This document shows, in pieces, positions 15,313 to 24,343 of a stretch of DNA of 64,000 nt (position 1 is its first letter; each line of letters starts with the position of its first letter). The DNA is from Cyclobacteriaceae bacterium (lineage in GTDB: Bacteria; Bacteroidota; Bacteroidia; Cytophagales; Cyclobacteriaceae), in assembly GCA_019694875.1 (NCBI GenBank), contig JAIBBC010000003.1, positions 484,469-548,468 on the forward strand, in the 5' to 3' direction. The notes under the pieces are model-generated. The model saw nothing but the letters and a program-made list of their open reading frames with translations. It had not been told where the DNA came from and ran no database searches. The translations under genes were made by a program, and so were the position numbers.

Positions 15313-15339
15313 GATTAATCTTTACAACTCCAACTCGAT
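15313..15339. repeat. 27-bp direct repeat, copy 2 (native parC 3' end)
   Basis: Identical to 15212-15238. It overlaps the parC stop codon at 15322 and encodes the C-terminal IELEL. Confidence 0.9.
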
Positions 15340-18189
15340 CGTCTGCCCGACGTCAAAGGCCGTATCTCCGGGTTTCGGTTTATCAACCTTCGGCTTCACA
15401 ATCACTTTTTCACTTTTTTCTTTTTGGACTGGTTTTTCCTGCTTTGGCTTTTCCGCTCCGAAGAGGTCTTGCTGCTCGGCTTTGACTTTTGGCTTTGGCT
15501 GGGCTGCTTTTTGGACTTGTCCTTTTGGCTTTTCCGGCTCCGCGAAGAGGGCTGCTTGTCCTTCCTCGCTGACCGGAGGTTGCTGCTCTTTTTTTTTTGA
15601 CGACTGAGAACCCTTTCCGGTTTCGGTCGTCTCGATGAGCTCATTGTCATCATCTCCTTCTTCCAGCCCGGTTTCTTCCGGTTCCTGCGTAAGCTTGACG
15701 CCGGTTACCTTATGCTGGCTCAGCCTGTTTCCAAGCGCCTTCCAGCCTTTCACATCAATAATGTCTTCCAGGTTGACGACTTCCTTTACCTTCTCCTTGC
15801 TGGCGCCTTTTACGAGGTCCATCTCAACTTCCGGTGTATCGGATGTCGTCACCACCACGAGGCGCGAACCGATGCTTTCAGAAATGAATCCGAATTCCTT
15901 ATCGGCTGTGCTGGTCTCAATCAGGAATCGTTTCACCATGTACTGTTTGGTTTCGCCATCAATGTACACGGCTGAAATCGGCTTCTTCGGATTAAACTTC
16001 TCCACGAGAAGCGTCTTTTCAGGATCGAAGCGGGTGGTAAGATCGTACCCGGAAATCCGGTACGAACCATTCCGCATAAATGTTATCAACTGATCATCAC
16101 CATCAAACTTGCCCACATAGATACCGCGCTTGTCTTTATTGAGGCGACCTGCATCCGCATCGTACCACAAATCAAGTTTGCTGAGCGTAGAGGTCCCGGC
16201 CTGCAGGAAATCCACCTTACGTATTGGATACTTTGTAAGTGTGTTACCCCTTGATCCTCTTCCTTTTATCTCAAGCTCAGAGAAGTCGAACTCAAACACT
16301 TTTTTACGGGCCGTGCTGGATTGTGACAGCTTCACCTCTACCATTTCGGCTTCGCCATTCGGGTTACCCGATACGTAGTGAATCATTGAATTCGGATGAC
16401 CTTGTGTGAGATCGTACTCCTTATCCCGGATCACACCCGGCATCGCAAAACGCTTCACAAAGCCTTTGCCGCTCTTGCCATCGGAATAAATCACGTTGTA
16501 GACCATCCGGTCGTCACCCTTCTTCCACACCCCGATATAGAGGATGTCTTTACCCATAAACACCTTCTCCTTGATTTTGGAGATAAATGCCTTGCCGTCT
16601 CTGCGGATAGCGATAATGTCGTCCAGGTCCGAGCAATCGCAGATGTACTCATCACGTTTCAGTCCGTAGCCTGCGAAACCGTCTTTGCGGTTCACGTACA
16701 GCTTCTGGTTGATCGCGATAACTTCAGTAGCCGTGACAGACTGGAAGCTCTTAATTTCCGTTTTGCGCTCACGCCCCTTGCCATACTTATCCAGCAATCC
16801 CTGGTAGTATGAGATGGCGTATTCGGTGAGGTGCTTGAGGTGATGGAGCGTGTCTTTCAGTTCCTTTTCCAAGTCACGCATCAGTTCATCGGCCTTGAAC
16901 GAGTCGTAACGCGAAATGCGTTTGATCTTGATTTCCGTCAGGCGGATGATGTCGTCACGGGTAATCTCGCGATAAAACTTCTTCTTATGCGGCTTGAGGC
17001 CTTTGTCGATGGTGGTGATTACCTCCTCCCAGCTTTCGGCCTCTTCAATGTCGCGGTAGATTCGGTTTTCAATGAAGATTTTCTCGAGTGACGAGAAGAG
17101 AATCTTCTCCATCAGCTCAGCCTTTTTGATCTCAAGCTCCTGCTTGAGCAACTGAACGGTTTGCTCAGTGTTGTATCGCAGAATCTCACCTACGGGTAAA
17201 AACTGCGGCTTCTCTTCAACAATTACGCACGAGTTCGGTGAGATACTGATCTCACAGTCGGTAAACGCATACAATGCATCCAGTGCAATCTCGGGCGACT
17301 GGCCCGGCTGAAGATGGATTTGAATCTCTACGTCCTTGGCAGTGTTATCGACTACCTGCTTCACCTTGATTTGCCCTTTCTCGCTGGCCTTCACGATCGA
17401 TTCCATCAGGGAGGTCGTGGTGGTTGAGAACGGAATCTCACGGATCGTGAGCATCTTTTTATCGGTGATATCAATCTTGGCCCTCACCTTGATTTTACCT
17501 CCGCGCAAGCCCTGGTTGTATTCCGAGAAATCGGCAATACCGCCCGTTGGGAAATCGGGGTAGATCTTTGGCTTCTTCCCTTTCAACACATCAATCGATG
17601 CCTTGATCAGCTCATTAAAGTTGTGCGGAAGAATTTTCGTGGAAAGACCAACTGCAATGCCTTCCACACCCTGCGCGAGCAAGAGGGGGAATTTTACCGG
17701 GAGTGTAACGGGCTCTTTCTTACGGCCATCGTACGACAACTGCCATTCGGTTGTCTGAGCATTGTAGGCAACGTCTAAGGCAAACTTTGAAAGACGGGCT
17801 TCAATATATCGGGGCGCAGCAGCGCTGTCGCCCGTGCGCACATCACCCCAGTTACCCTGGGTTTCAATCAATAAGTCTTTCTGACCAATGTTAACAATAG
17901 CCTCCCCGATGGATGCATCACCATGCGGGTGATATTGCATGGTGTTACCGATCACGTTAGCCACTTTGTTGAAGCGGCCGTCATCCATCTCTTTCAGGGA
18001 GTGCATGATTCTGCGTTGTACCGGCTTGAAGCCATCTTCAATGCGCGGAACGGCACGCTCAAGGATTACATAGGAAGCGTAGTCGAGGAACCAGGTTTCG
18101 TACAGACCGTCAATGGCAACGCTGTGAACCACATCGCCATTTTCGTTCTTCTGTTTCTTAACCGGTCTTTCTATTTTCTTTTTACTCAT
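15322..18189 (-). CDS. parC: DNA topoisomerase IV subunit A
   Basis: The 955-residue protein is a type IIA topoisomerase A subunit. YASYVILERAVPRIEDG and FKPVQRRIMHSLKEM open the breakage-reunion domain; QYHPHGDASIGEAIVNI follows; the active-site Tyr128 lies in AAAPRYIEARLS. The C-terminal wing repeats are degenerate and the tail beyond about residue 820 is a Lys/Pro/Glu-rich low-complexity extension (QKAAQPKPKVKAEQQDLFG). The perfect gyrase box was not seen, which with the adjacent parE-type gene favours topoisomerase IV over gyrase. It decatenates chromosomes. It follows parE by 89 bp on the same strand. Confidence 0.92.
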   Translation of the reverse strand: MSKKKIERPVKKQKNENGDVVHSVAIDGLYETWFLDYASYVILERAVPRIEDGFKPVQRRIMHSLKEMDDGRFNKVANVIGNTMQYHPHGDASIGEAIVNIGQKDLLIETQGNWGDVRTGDSAAAPRYIEARLSKFALDVAYNAQTTEWQLSYDGRKKEPVTLPVKFPLLLAQGVEGIAVGLSTKILPHNFNELIKASIDVLKGKKPKIYPDFPTGGIADFSEYNQGLRGGKIKVRAKIDITDKKMLTIREIPFSTTTTSLMESIVKASEKGQIKVKQVVDNTAKDVEIQIHLQPGQSPEIALDALYAFTDCEISISPNSCVIVEEKPQFLPVGEILRYNTEQTVQLLKQELEIKKAELMEKILFSSLEKIFIENRIYRDIEEAESWEEVITTIDKGLKPHKKKFYREITRDDIIRLTEIKIKRISRYDSFKADELMRDLEKELKDTLHHLKHLTEYAISYYQGLLDKYGKGRERKTEIKSFQSVTATEVIAINQKLYVNRKDGFAGYGLKRDEYICDCSDLDDIIAIRRDGKAFISKIKEKVFMGKDILYIGVWKKGDDRMVYNVIYSDGKSGKGFVKRFAMPGVIRDKEYDLTQGHPNSMIHYVSGNPNGEAEMVEVKLSQSSTARKKVFEFDFSELEIKGRGSRGNTLTKYPIRKVDFLQAGTSTLSKLDLWYDADAGRLNKDKRGIYVGKFDGDDQLITFMRNGSYRISGYDLTTRFDPEKTLLVEKFNPKKPISAVYIDGETKQYMVKRFLIETSTADKEFGFISESIGSRLVVVTTSDTPEVEMDLVKGASKEKVKEVVNLEDIIDVKGWKALGNRLSQHKVTGVKLTQEPEETGLEEGDDDNELIETTETGKGSQSSKKKEQQPPVSEEGQAALFAEPEKPKGQVQKAAQPKPKVKAEQQDLFGAEKPKQEKPVQKEKSEKVIVKPKVDKPKPGDTAFDVGQTIELEL

Positions 18190-18278
18190 GGTTTATTAAA
18201 TCCTTTTCAAAAAGGGGGACATGCGGAGTTACAATTTGTTTTCAGTTAATCTCATGAAGCGTTTGTCAAAACTGAGTT

Positions 18279-20180
18279 CTAAGGCTCATCAACGATTGCC
18301 AGTTCTCCGGCTTTCGCTTCAACCTTATCGGACTCTATTTTCAGGTTTTCGATGATAAACTCCTGGCGATCAGGTGTGTTTTTGCCCATGTAAAATTCAA
18401 GCAGCTTGGCTACATGCCCCTCCTTGCCCAACATCACCGGCTGAAGGCGAATGTTCTCGCCAATAAACTCTCCGAATTCGTCCGGTGAAATTTCCCCCAA
18501 GCCCTTGAACCGGGTTATCTCCGGCTTGCTGCCCAGTTTGGCAATTGCTTTTACCCGCTCTTCATCGCTGTAGCAGTAAATCGTTTCTTTCTTATTCCGT
18601 ACGCGGAACAGCGGTGTTTCCAAAATGAACACATGGCCCGCCTTCACCAATTCCGGAAAGAATTGTAAAAAGAACGTCATCAACAGCAACCGGATGTGCA
18701 TACCATCCACATCGGCATCGGTAGCGATGATCACTTTATTATAGCGTAATCCCTCTATGCCGTCTTCAATGTTCAGCGCGTGCTGCAGGAGATTAAACTC
18801 CTCGTTTTCGTACACTACCTTTTTGGTAAGCTGGAAACAGTTCAAGGGCTTACCGCGTAAACTGAACACAGCCTGTGTTTCCACATCGCGCGATTTGGTA
18901 ATCGATCCTGAAGCCGAGTCACCCTCTGTGATGAAGATCACCGACTCAGCACCCTTCTCTCCTTTTGCATCATCGAAATGGAATCGGCAATCCCGCAGCT
19001 TGCGGTTGTGCAGGTTCGCTTTCTTCGCGCGATCGTTCGCAAGCTTCTTAATGCCGGCAATCTCTTTGCGTTCGCGCTCCGACTGCAAAATACGTTTCAG
19101 CAACGCATCGGCTGTAGACGGATTCTTATGCAAGTGAATCTCAAGTTCTTTCGCCACAAAATCTCCTACATAGCTGCGCACGGATACCCCATCAGGCGCC
19201 ATGTTGGTCGACCCCAGCTTGGTTTTGGTTTGCGATTCAAATACCGGCTCCTGAATTCTTACCGCGATAGCCGCAAGAATACTGGCCCGGATATCTGAGG
19301 CATCGAAATCCTTCTTATAAAAATCACGAACTCCTTTTACAACGCCTTCGCGGAAAGCCGCCAGGTGTGTTCCGCCCTGCGTGGTGTTCTGACCGTTAAC
19401 AAATGAATAATATTCTTCGCCATACTGGCCGCCATGTGTCAGGGCAACTTCGATATCATCACCTTTAAAATGGATGATAGGGTACCGCAAATCTTCCGCA
19501 TCGCTTTTCTGCTTGAGCAGGTCGAGCAGGCCGTCTTTCGAAAAGAATTTCTGCCCGTTATAGTTGATCGTTAACCCCGCATTCAGAAACGCGTAGTTCC
19601 ACATCAAATCATCCAGGTATTCCGGAATGAAATGATAGTTTTTGAACATCGTATCATCTGGTTCAAACTCAACTAATGTACCGTTACGTTCACTGCTTTT
19701 GGTTTGCTTAGGATCGTTGGTAAGTTTGCCGCGTTTGAATTCCGCCAGCTTGGACTGACCCTCCCGGAATGCCTGAACTTTAAAGTAGTTCGACAAAGCG
19801 TTTACAGCCTTCGTACCTACCCCGTTCAATCCCACCGATTTCTGGAACGCACCGGAATCATACTTCGCACCGGTATTGATCTTCGATACCACATCCACCA
19901 CTTTGCCGAGCGGAATGCCGCGACCGTAGTCACGCACCACCACTTTCTGGTCTGTAATTTTGATATCGATGGTTTTACCGTAGCCCATCATGTGCTCATC
20001 GATACAGTTATCGACCACCTCTTTCACCAGCACATAAATTCCATCGTCTTTTGACGAGCCATCGCCCAGCTTTCCGATATACATCCCGGGCCGGAGGCGG
20101 ATGTGCTCGCGCCAGTCGAGGGATTTAATACTGGATTCGTCATACTGATTGGAAGCCGGAGCCTTCTCTGCTTTCGCCAT
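18279..20180 (-). CDS. parE: DNA topoisomerase IV subunit B
   Basis: The 633-residue protein has the GHKL ATPase domain ([56 protein letters not shown]). It also has the transducer domain and the TOPRIM domain ([36 protein letters not shown]). It is the ATP-hydrolysing partner of ParC. The gene order parE-parC and the short length without a gyrase-type insertion support topoisomerase IV. A 254-bp spacer with a hairpin at 20256-20290 precedes it. Confidence 0.93.
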   Translation of the reverse strand: MAKAEKAPASNQYDESSIKSLDWREHIRLRPGMYIGKLGDGSSKDDGIYVLVKEVVDNCIDEHMMGYGKTIDIKITDQKVVVRDYGRGIPLGKVVDVVSKINTGAKYDSGAFQKSVGLNGVGTKAVNALSNYFKVQAFREGQSKLAEFKRGKLTNDPKQTKSSERNGTLVEFEPDDTMFKNYHFIPEYLDDLMWNYAFLNAGLTINYNGQKFFSKDGLLDLLKQKSDAEDLRYPIIHFKGDDIEVALTHGGQYGEEYYSFVNGQNTTQGGTHLAAFREGVVKGVRDFYKKDFDASDIRASILAAIAVRIQEPVFESQTKTKLGSTNMAPDGVSVRSYVGDFVAKELEIHLHKNPSTADALLKRILQSERERKEIAGIKKLANDRAKKANLHNRKLRDCRFHFDDAKGEKGAESVIFITEGDSASGSITKSRDVETQAVFSLRGKPLNCFQLTKKVVYENEEFNLLQHALNIEDGIEGLRYNKVIIATDADVDGMHIRLLLMTFFLQFFPELVKAGHVFILETPLFRVRNKKETIYCYSDEERVKAIAKLGSKPEITRFKGLGEISPDEFGEFIGENIRLQPVMLGKEGHVAKLLEFYMGKNTPDRQEFIIENLKIESDKVEAKAGELAIVDEP

Positions 20181-20255
20181 CGTTAATAAGGGTTGTAAGA
20201 GTTAAAACAGTTCAAAAAATCAAGTCGCACTACAGTCTAAAAAATGTTTGTAGGT

Positions 20256-20290
20256 AAGACCCGGATAGTCATGCTGGCCGTCCGGGTCTT
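20256..20290 (-). terminator. Strong hairpin, possible terminator
   Basis: A perfect 10-bp stem AAGACCCGGA / TCCGGGTCTT with a 15-nt loop, in the spacer between the 20435 gene and parE. On the minus strand the T-run after it is not immediate (ACATTTTTT about 10 nt on), so it may be a terminator for the 20435 gene or a regulatory hairpin. Confidence 0.4.
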
Positions 20291-20434
20291 GGAAAAATTC
20301 AAATCGCTTCGAAGTAAGCCATTTTTTGAAGTCGCTTCAAGGATTAGAGGCATTTCTTTAATTACAAAATTAACTGAAGTGAGTAGGGTTAATCATCTGA
20401 TAAACAATTCATAAGGAATCGTATTCTATATAAA

Positions 20435-20869
20435 TCATTTAGCAAAAAGTCTTCTGCCAAGCGAATATAACGGCCACGAAACTGCCCATAAACATACTAG
20501 GATTACACTTCCGTAAATGATTGAACCGATGCGGGTGAAGTCAAAAACTTCTGCGCTGTTGTAAAGGCCAATGAAGCTGAACGCAACTACGAAAAAAATG
20601 TTCAGTGTAATTACCAGCCCGTGCAGCCAGGCCCTGAATCCCTCATCAGGCGTGATTGACTTCGAGAACAGGTAAACCAGCACATTCAGGATTGCAATGA
20701 AAGCCAGGGCAGCATAAAACAGGGCGTCTTTGTCCATTACATAAGCTGTTGCTCCCCCCTCCTCCGCAACGCTCACCTGCTCCGGTAAACCGGCATAGAC
20801 GTACATCAGATTAGCGAAAACTCCCAGTAAGGAAAGAAACCATACAGCCCTGAAAACTTTTAAGATCAT
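20435..20869 (-). CDS. Four-helix membrane protein of unknown function
   Basis: The 144-residue protein has hydrophobic segments near residues 5-25, 48-67, 86-106 and 115-136. The loop after the first helix is acidic and glycine-rich (QVSVAEEGGATAYVMDKD). No family was recognised. It is divergent from the desaturase-like gene, with only 36 bp between starts, so the promoters overlap. The stop is followed by the spacer leading to parE. Confidence 0.6.
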   Translation of the reverse strand: MILKVFRAVWFLSLLGVFANLMYVYAGLPEQVSVAEEGGATAYVMDKDALFYAALAFIAILNVLVYLFSKSITPDEGFRAWLHGLVITLNIFFVVAFSFIGLYNSAEVFDFTRIGSIIYGSVILVCLWAVSWPLYSLGRRLFAK

Positions 20870-20905
20870 ATACTAACTTTGATGTGCAAATAAACAATAA
20901 ACCAC

Positions 20906-22153
20906 GTGAAGTTTAATCCAATCGTTCTGTCAATCCCGATCTTTTTTCTCCTTATGGGAATTGAAATCCTGATTGAGCGCTGGTCGCATCAAAAGCTTTA
21001 CCGGTTGAATGATTCTGTAGCAAACCTGAGCTGCGGAATCACGCAACAGATTTCCGGCCTGTTTCTGCGTGTGCTCGCCATCGGAGTGTATGTTTTCCTT
21101 TACGACCATTTTGCTTTGTTCACACTTCCGGTGAACTGGATTTACTGGGTAAGCTTATTCCTGCTGGCCGATCTGGCGTATTACTGGGCACACCGGATGA
21201 GTCATGAAATTAATCTTTTCTGGGGCGGGCATGTGGTTCATCATCAAAGTGAAGAATACAACCTTTCTGTTGCCTTGCGTCAGAGCTCGTTTCAGGTGGT
21301 GTGGACATTCGCGTTCAGCCTGCCGCTGGCGATCATCGGTTTTGATCCGATTCATTTCGCCCTTGTTTCAGCCTACATTACGTTGTATCAGTTCTGGATT
21401 CATACCGAGCTGATCAATAAGATGGGCTGGTTCGAGTACATTTTCAATACGCCCTCCCACCATCGCGTTCATCACGGCCGTAACCCCAAGTACATCGATA
21501 AGAATCATGCGGGCACGTTAATTATCTGGGACAAGATGTTCGGCACATTCCAGGAAGAAGAAGAGCGGCCAACGTATGGCATTACAAAACCTATCAACAG
21601 CTGGAATGCAGTGTGGGCCAACTTCAGTCACTATGCAGATATGAGCCACGACCTGAAAAGGATTACAAAGTGGTCGGATAAAATCAAGTATCTTTTTAAG
21701 AAACCGGGCTGGCTACCGGAGTACCTGGGTGGCTATCGCGCGGCACCGGAAGTAGACAAGGTCACCTATAAAAAGTATGATACGCGGTCTAACCTGTCAT
21801 TAAACCTGTATGTGTCGTTTCAGTACCTTCTCTGTCTTGTCGGAACATCGATTTTTCTGTTCAGCCAGAAGTTGCCTGACGGTGCGGATCGGTTTACCGT
21901 GTGGGAAAACTTATTTCTGGCTTCGTTAATTGCATGGGTAGTAATGAACTGCGGAGTTCTGTTTGAAAACAGAAGCTGGGTCAATGCCTCGGAATGGCTC
22001 CGGATTATCATTTTCCCGGTGCTGCTTATTCTTGAAACGAATTTGTACGGATTTTCACCGTGGCTCTATGCGCTGGCCGGAGTTTACTTCCTGATCTCAG
22101 CAGTCTGGTTTGCATCCATTAACAAACAGCAACATGTACAGCACGCGCTATAG
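20906..22153 (+). CDS. Sterol desaturase/fatty acid hydroxylase family protein, alkylglycerol monooxygenase-like
   Basis: The 415-residue protein has a GTG start. The di-iron histidine boxes are present: AHRMSHE (H-x3-H), GGHVVHHQSEE (H-x2-HH) and SHHRVHHGRN (H-x2-HH with an upstream H). Several membrane helices surround them, and an extra C-terminal set (LYVSFQYLLCLVGTSIFLF onwards) makes it resemble eukaryotic alkylglycerol monooxygenase (TMEM195) rather than a short sterol desaturase. It probably hydroxylates a lipid chain in the inner membrane. It overlaps the start of the next lipoprotein gene by 20 bp, so the two are likely co-expressed. Confidence 0.85.
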   Translation: MKFNPIVLSIPIFFLLMGIEILIERWSHQKLYRLNDSVANLSCGITQQISGLFLRVLAIGVYVFLYDHFALFTLPVNWIYWVSLFLLADLAYYWAHRMSHEINLFWGGHVVHHQSEEYNLSVALRQSSFQVVWTFAFSLPLAIIGFDPIHFALVSAYITLYQFWIHTELINKMGWFEYIFNTPSHHRVHHGRNPKYIDKNHAGTLIIWDKMFGTFQEEEERPTYGITKPINSWNAVWANFSHYADMSHDLKRITKWSDKIKYLFKKPGWLPEYLGGYRAAPEVDKVTYKKYDTRSNLSLNLYVSFQYLLCLVGTSIFLFSQKLPDGADRFTVWENLFLASLIAWVVMNCGVLFENRSWVNASEWLRIIIFPVLLILETNLYGFSPWLYALAGVYFLISAVWFASINKQQHVQHAL

Positions 22154-22523
22154 AGGACTCAGCTTCGGGGTTTTTATCTTGTTCGTGTTGATTTTCTCGG
22201 GATGTGGTAAACAGATTCCCACGCTTAATAACATCAATACTGAGGAATGGAAAGGCGATCGTAATGCCTGCGGAACGTATCGTGTTACCGCAGCAGCTTC
22301 ACTCACGGCACAGAAGGAAAAACTGTTGGCCCTGAAGGAAATGCAGATTGTTGAATTGCTGGGTCGCCCAGATCGCAATGAACTTTACAGGAGAAATCAA
22401 AAGTTCTACTACTACTATCTGAAACCCGCCCCTGATTGCCCCAACTACGATCCTGCAAACAGCACACGTTTGGCCATTCGGTTTAATGCAATGGGACTGG
22501 CAAAAGAAGTAATGATCGAGTAA
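22134..22523 (+). CDS. Small lipoprotein of unknown function
   Basis: From ATG 22134 the protein has 129 residues; an earlier ATG at 22110 would add eight residues. It has a hydrophobic segment ending in the lipobox IFSGC. The soluble part contains ALKEMQIVELLGRPDRNEL and a tyrosine-rich strand KFYYYYLKP. That is reminiscent of SmpA/OmlA-type beta-lactamase-inhibitor-like lipoprotein folds, in which a helix is followed by a G-x-P turn. The family call is tentative. It overlaps the desaturase-like gene end. Confidence 0.55.
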   Translation: MYSTRYRGLSFGVFILFVLIFSGCGKQIPTLNNINTEEWKGDRNACGTYRVTAAASLTAQKEKLLALKEMQIVELLGRPDRNELYRRNQKFYYYYLKPAPDCPNYDPANSTRLAIRFNAMGLAKEVMIE

Positions 22524-22560
22524 TAACCCGTTAACAGCGTTTAAGATTGTACAAAAAGAA

Positions 22561-22588
22561 AAGGATAGCCTTTCGGGCTATCCTTCTT
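22561..22588. terminator. Bidirectional hairpin terminator
   Basis: Stem AAGGATAGCC / GGCTATCCTT with a TTTCG loop, preceded by an A-rich tract and followed by TCTTT. It lies between the convergent ends of the lipoprotein gene and the histone-like gene and can serve both. Confidence 0.75.
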
Positions 22589-22607
22589 TAAGATCTTTTA
22601 AAAATCC

Positions 22608-22784
22608 TTATTCTTTATTCTTAAGTTCCTGAACCTCTGCTCTGATAACCTGAGCCAGGTTTTTCAGTTCCTGCATGCCTTTTCTCAGACGAGTTCCTGC
22701 TGCGCTGTTAGCTTTAGTATAGAACTTTTCAGCATCGCCTTCCAGTGAAGAGATGAGATTTTTGAGGTCTTGAAATTTTTGCAT
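22608..22784 (-). CDS. Histone H1-like protein (small Bacteroidota type)
   Basis: The 58-residue protein reads MQKFQDLKNLISSLEGDAEK, then KFYTKANSAAGTRLRKG, then MQELKNLAQVIRAEVQEL, ending KNKE. This matches the short histone-H1-like proteins common in Bacteroidota: an amphipathic helix, a central AAGTRxRKGMQ signature and a second helix. It is presumed to bind DNA. An AGGAAA ribosome-binding site lies just before the ATG, and a promoter with TTG-N18-TAAATTGG is at 22823-22851. The terminator 22561-22588 follows the stop. Confidence 0.85.
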   Translation of the reverse strand: MQKFQDLKNLISSLEGDAEKFYTKANSAAGTRLRKGMQELKNLAQVIRAEVQELKNKE

Positions 22785-22822
22785 TTTCCTAAAAGTTTAA
22801 AATTGTTAATTGTTTCGTTACG

Positions 22823-22851
22823 CCAATTTAAATAAAAACCTTAGAAATCAA
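22823..22851 (-). promoter_or_regulatory. Bacteroidota-type promoter of the histone-like gene
   Basis: On the minus strand TTG (22851-22849), an 18-nt spacer and TAAATTGG (22830-22823), against the consensus TTTG/TTG-N18-19-TAnnTTTG (7 of 8 in the -7 box). Predicted transcription start is about 30 nt before the ATG. Confidence 0.5.
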
Positions 22852-22869
22852 CTCAGAAACCCATTTTTT

Positions 22870-24123
22870 TTACCCTTTTGTCACCGAAACGAGCTCTTCT
22901 TTGCGGTAAAATCCGCTGTCGAGCTTCGATTTTAGCGCAGAAAACGCGTTTAGCGTCCGTTCAACGTCTTCCAGCGTATGGGCGGCTGTAGGGATAATTC
23001 TGAACATAATTACGTCTTTTGGCACCACCGGATAGATCACAACCGAGCAGAAAATGCCATAATTCTCCCGTAAATCCATCGCCATATTGGCCGCTTCGCC
23101 TACCCCTCCCTTGAACAAAACAGGAGTTGGGGGTGTCTGTGTCTCGTTAATCGCGAAGCCTCTTTCTTTCAGTCCGGACTTAATCGCCTTCATGATTGCC
23201 TTGAGGTTTGTGCGCAATTCAGGGTGCTTCTTAAGCAACTCCAAACGCTTCAGGCCACCGATTACCAATGGCATCGGTAATGATTTCGCATAAATCTGCG
23301 AACGCATGGTATACCGTAAGAATTTCAGGATGTTCTTATCGCCCGCTACAAATGCACCGATGCTTGCCATCGATTTTGCGAATGTTGAAAAGTACAGGTC
23401 AACCTGATCCTGAACACCCAACTCTTCTCCTACTCCTGCACCGGTGGGTCCCATCGTTCCGAAACCGTGTGCATCATCCACAAACAAGCGGAAATTATAT
23501 TTCTTCTTCAGTTCAACCACGCCTTTGAGGTCACCCATGTTACCAGACATACCGAAAACACCTTCGGTGATCACCAGAATACCACCGCCGGTTTCGTTCG
23601 CGAGCTTAGTAGCGCGTTCGAGTTGTTTCTCGAGGCTGTCCATATCGTTGTGTGCGTACACAAAACGTTTACCCATGTGCAAACGAACTCCGTCAATGAT
23701 ACATGCATGTGATTCAGCATCGTATACAATTACGTCTTTACGATTAACAATGGCGTCAATGATTGAGATAACACCCTGGTAGCCGAAGTTCAGCAACATA
23801 GCATCCTCTTTCTTTACGAAAGCAGCCAGTTCTTTTTCAAGTTGAACGTGATACTTGGAGTTACCAGACATCATGCGGGCTCCCATCGGATACCCCAGTC
23901 CAAATTCCGCAGCAGCGTCAGCATCCGCTTTACGAACTTCCGGGTGGTTAGCCAGACCCAGGTAGTTATTTAAGCTCCAGTTCAGCACCTTTTTTCCGTT
24001 GAAAATCATGTGCGGACCGATTTCGCCTTCCAGTTTAGGGAAGAAGAAATAGTCATCCGGCAGGTGTGAATATTTGGCCAGCGGGCCGGCCTCCATTTTT
24101 AGCTTCTCGAATAAGTCTACCAT
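22870..24123 (-). CDS. spt: Serine palmitoyltransferase-like PLP enzyme (alpha-oxoamine synthase family)
   Basis: The 417-residue protein has the fold-type I alpha-oxoamine synthase pattern: NNYLGLANHPEV near 52, GARMMSGN, the stacking His139 in ESHA, DDAH at 216-219, and the PLP lysine Lys250 in FSTFAKSMASIGAF. The KSMASIGAF context and length favour serine palmitoyltransferase over AONS (BioF) or KBL; no biotin or threonine genes are nearby. Soluble bacterial SPT joins serine and palmitoyl-CoA to start sphingolipid synthesis, a hallmark of many Bacteroidota. The nearby lipid-hydroxylase-like gene would fit, though it is on the other strand. A perfect -7 box lies upstream. Confidence 0.8.
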   Translation of the reverse strand: MVDLFEKLKMEAGPLAKYSHLPDDYFFFPKLEGEIGPHMIFNGKKVLNWSLNNYLGLANHPEVRKADADAAAEFGLGYPMGARMMSGNSKYHVQLEKELAAFVKKEDAMLLNFGYQGVISIIDAIVNRKDVIVYDAESHACIIDGVRLHMGKRFVYAHNDMDSLEKQLERATKLANETGGGILVITEGVFGMSGNMGDLKGVVELKKKYNFRLFVDDAHGFGTMGPTGAGVGEELGVQDQVDLYFSTFAKSMASIGAFVAGDKNILKFLRYTMRSQIYAKSLPMPLVIGGLKRLELLKKHPELRTNLKAIMKAIKSGLKERGFAINETQTPPTPVLFKGGVGEAANMAMDLRENYGIFCSVVIYPVVPKDVIMFRIIPTAAHTLEDVERTLNAFSALKSKLDSGFYRKEELVSVTKG

Positions 24124-24160
24124 GGGTAAATTTGATTAAAGTCTGTTGTAAAATTTGCTG

Positions 24161-24189
24161 CAAAAATAACTAAAAAAAGGGAGTTTCAA
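24161..24189 (-). promoter_or_regulatory. Bacteroidota-type promoter of the SPT-like gene
   Basis: Minus strand: TTG (24189-24187), an 18-nt spacer, then TATTTTTG (24168-24161), an exact TAnnTTTG match. The predicted start point leaves a leader of about 30 nt before the ATG at 24123. Confidence 0.65.
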
Positions 24190-24343
24190 GAGGTCGCTTA
24201 GGTGAGAACCCACAACCTTTTGCCAGCCCGGTTTTTAAACGTGTTCTGATGAAACGAATATGCCGTGAAACCGGAAATTTTCGATTCTGCAATCACAGTG
24301 CAACCGTTTTAATTGATTAGCATTGCACCTTTACCCGTTCCTT

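Noticed and set aside
15402-15653. 83-codon Lys/Ser-rich minus-strand frame in the parC tail
   Set aside because: It is another frame of the low-complexity parC extension, with no independent start signal.
22870-24123. Biotin synthesis KAPA synthase (bioF) or glycine C-acetyltransferase (kbl)
   Set aside because: The PLP-lysine context KSMASIGAF, the length and the lack of biotin or threonine genes fit the serine-palmitoyltransferase-like branch better.
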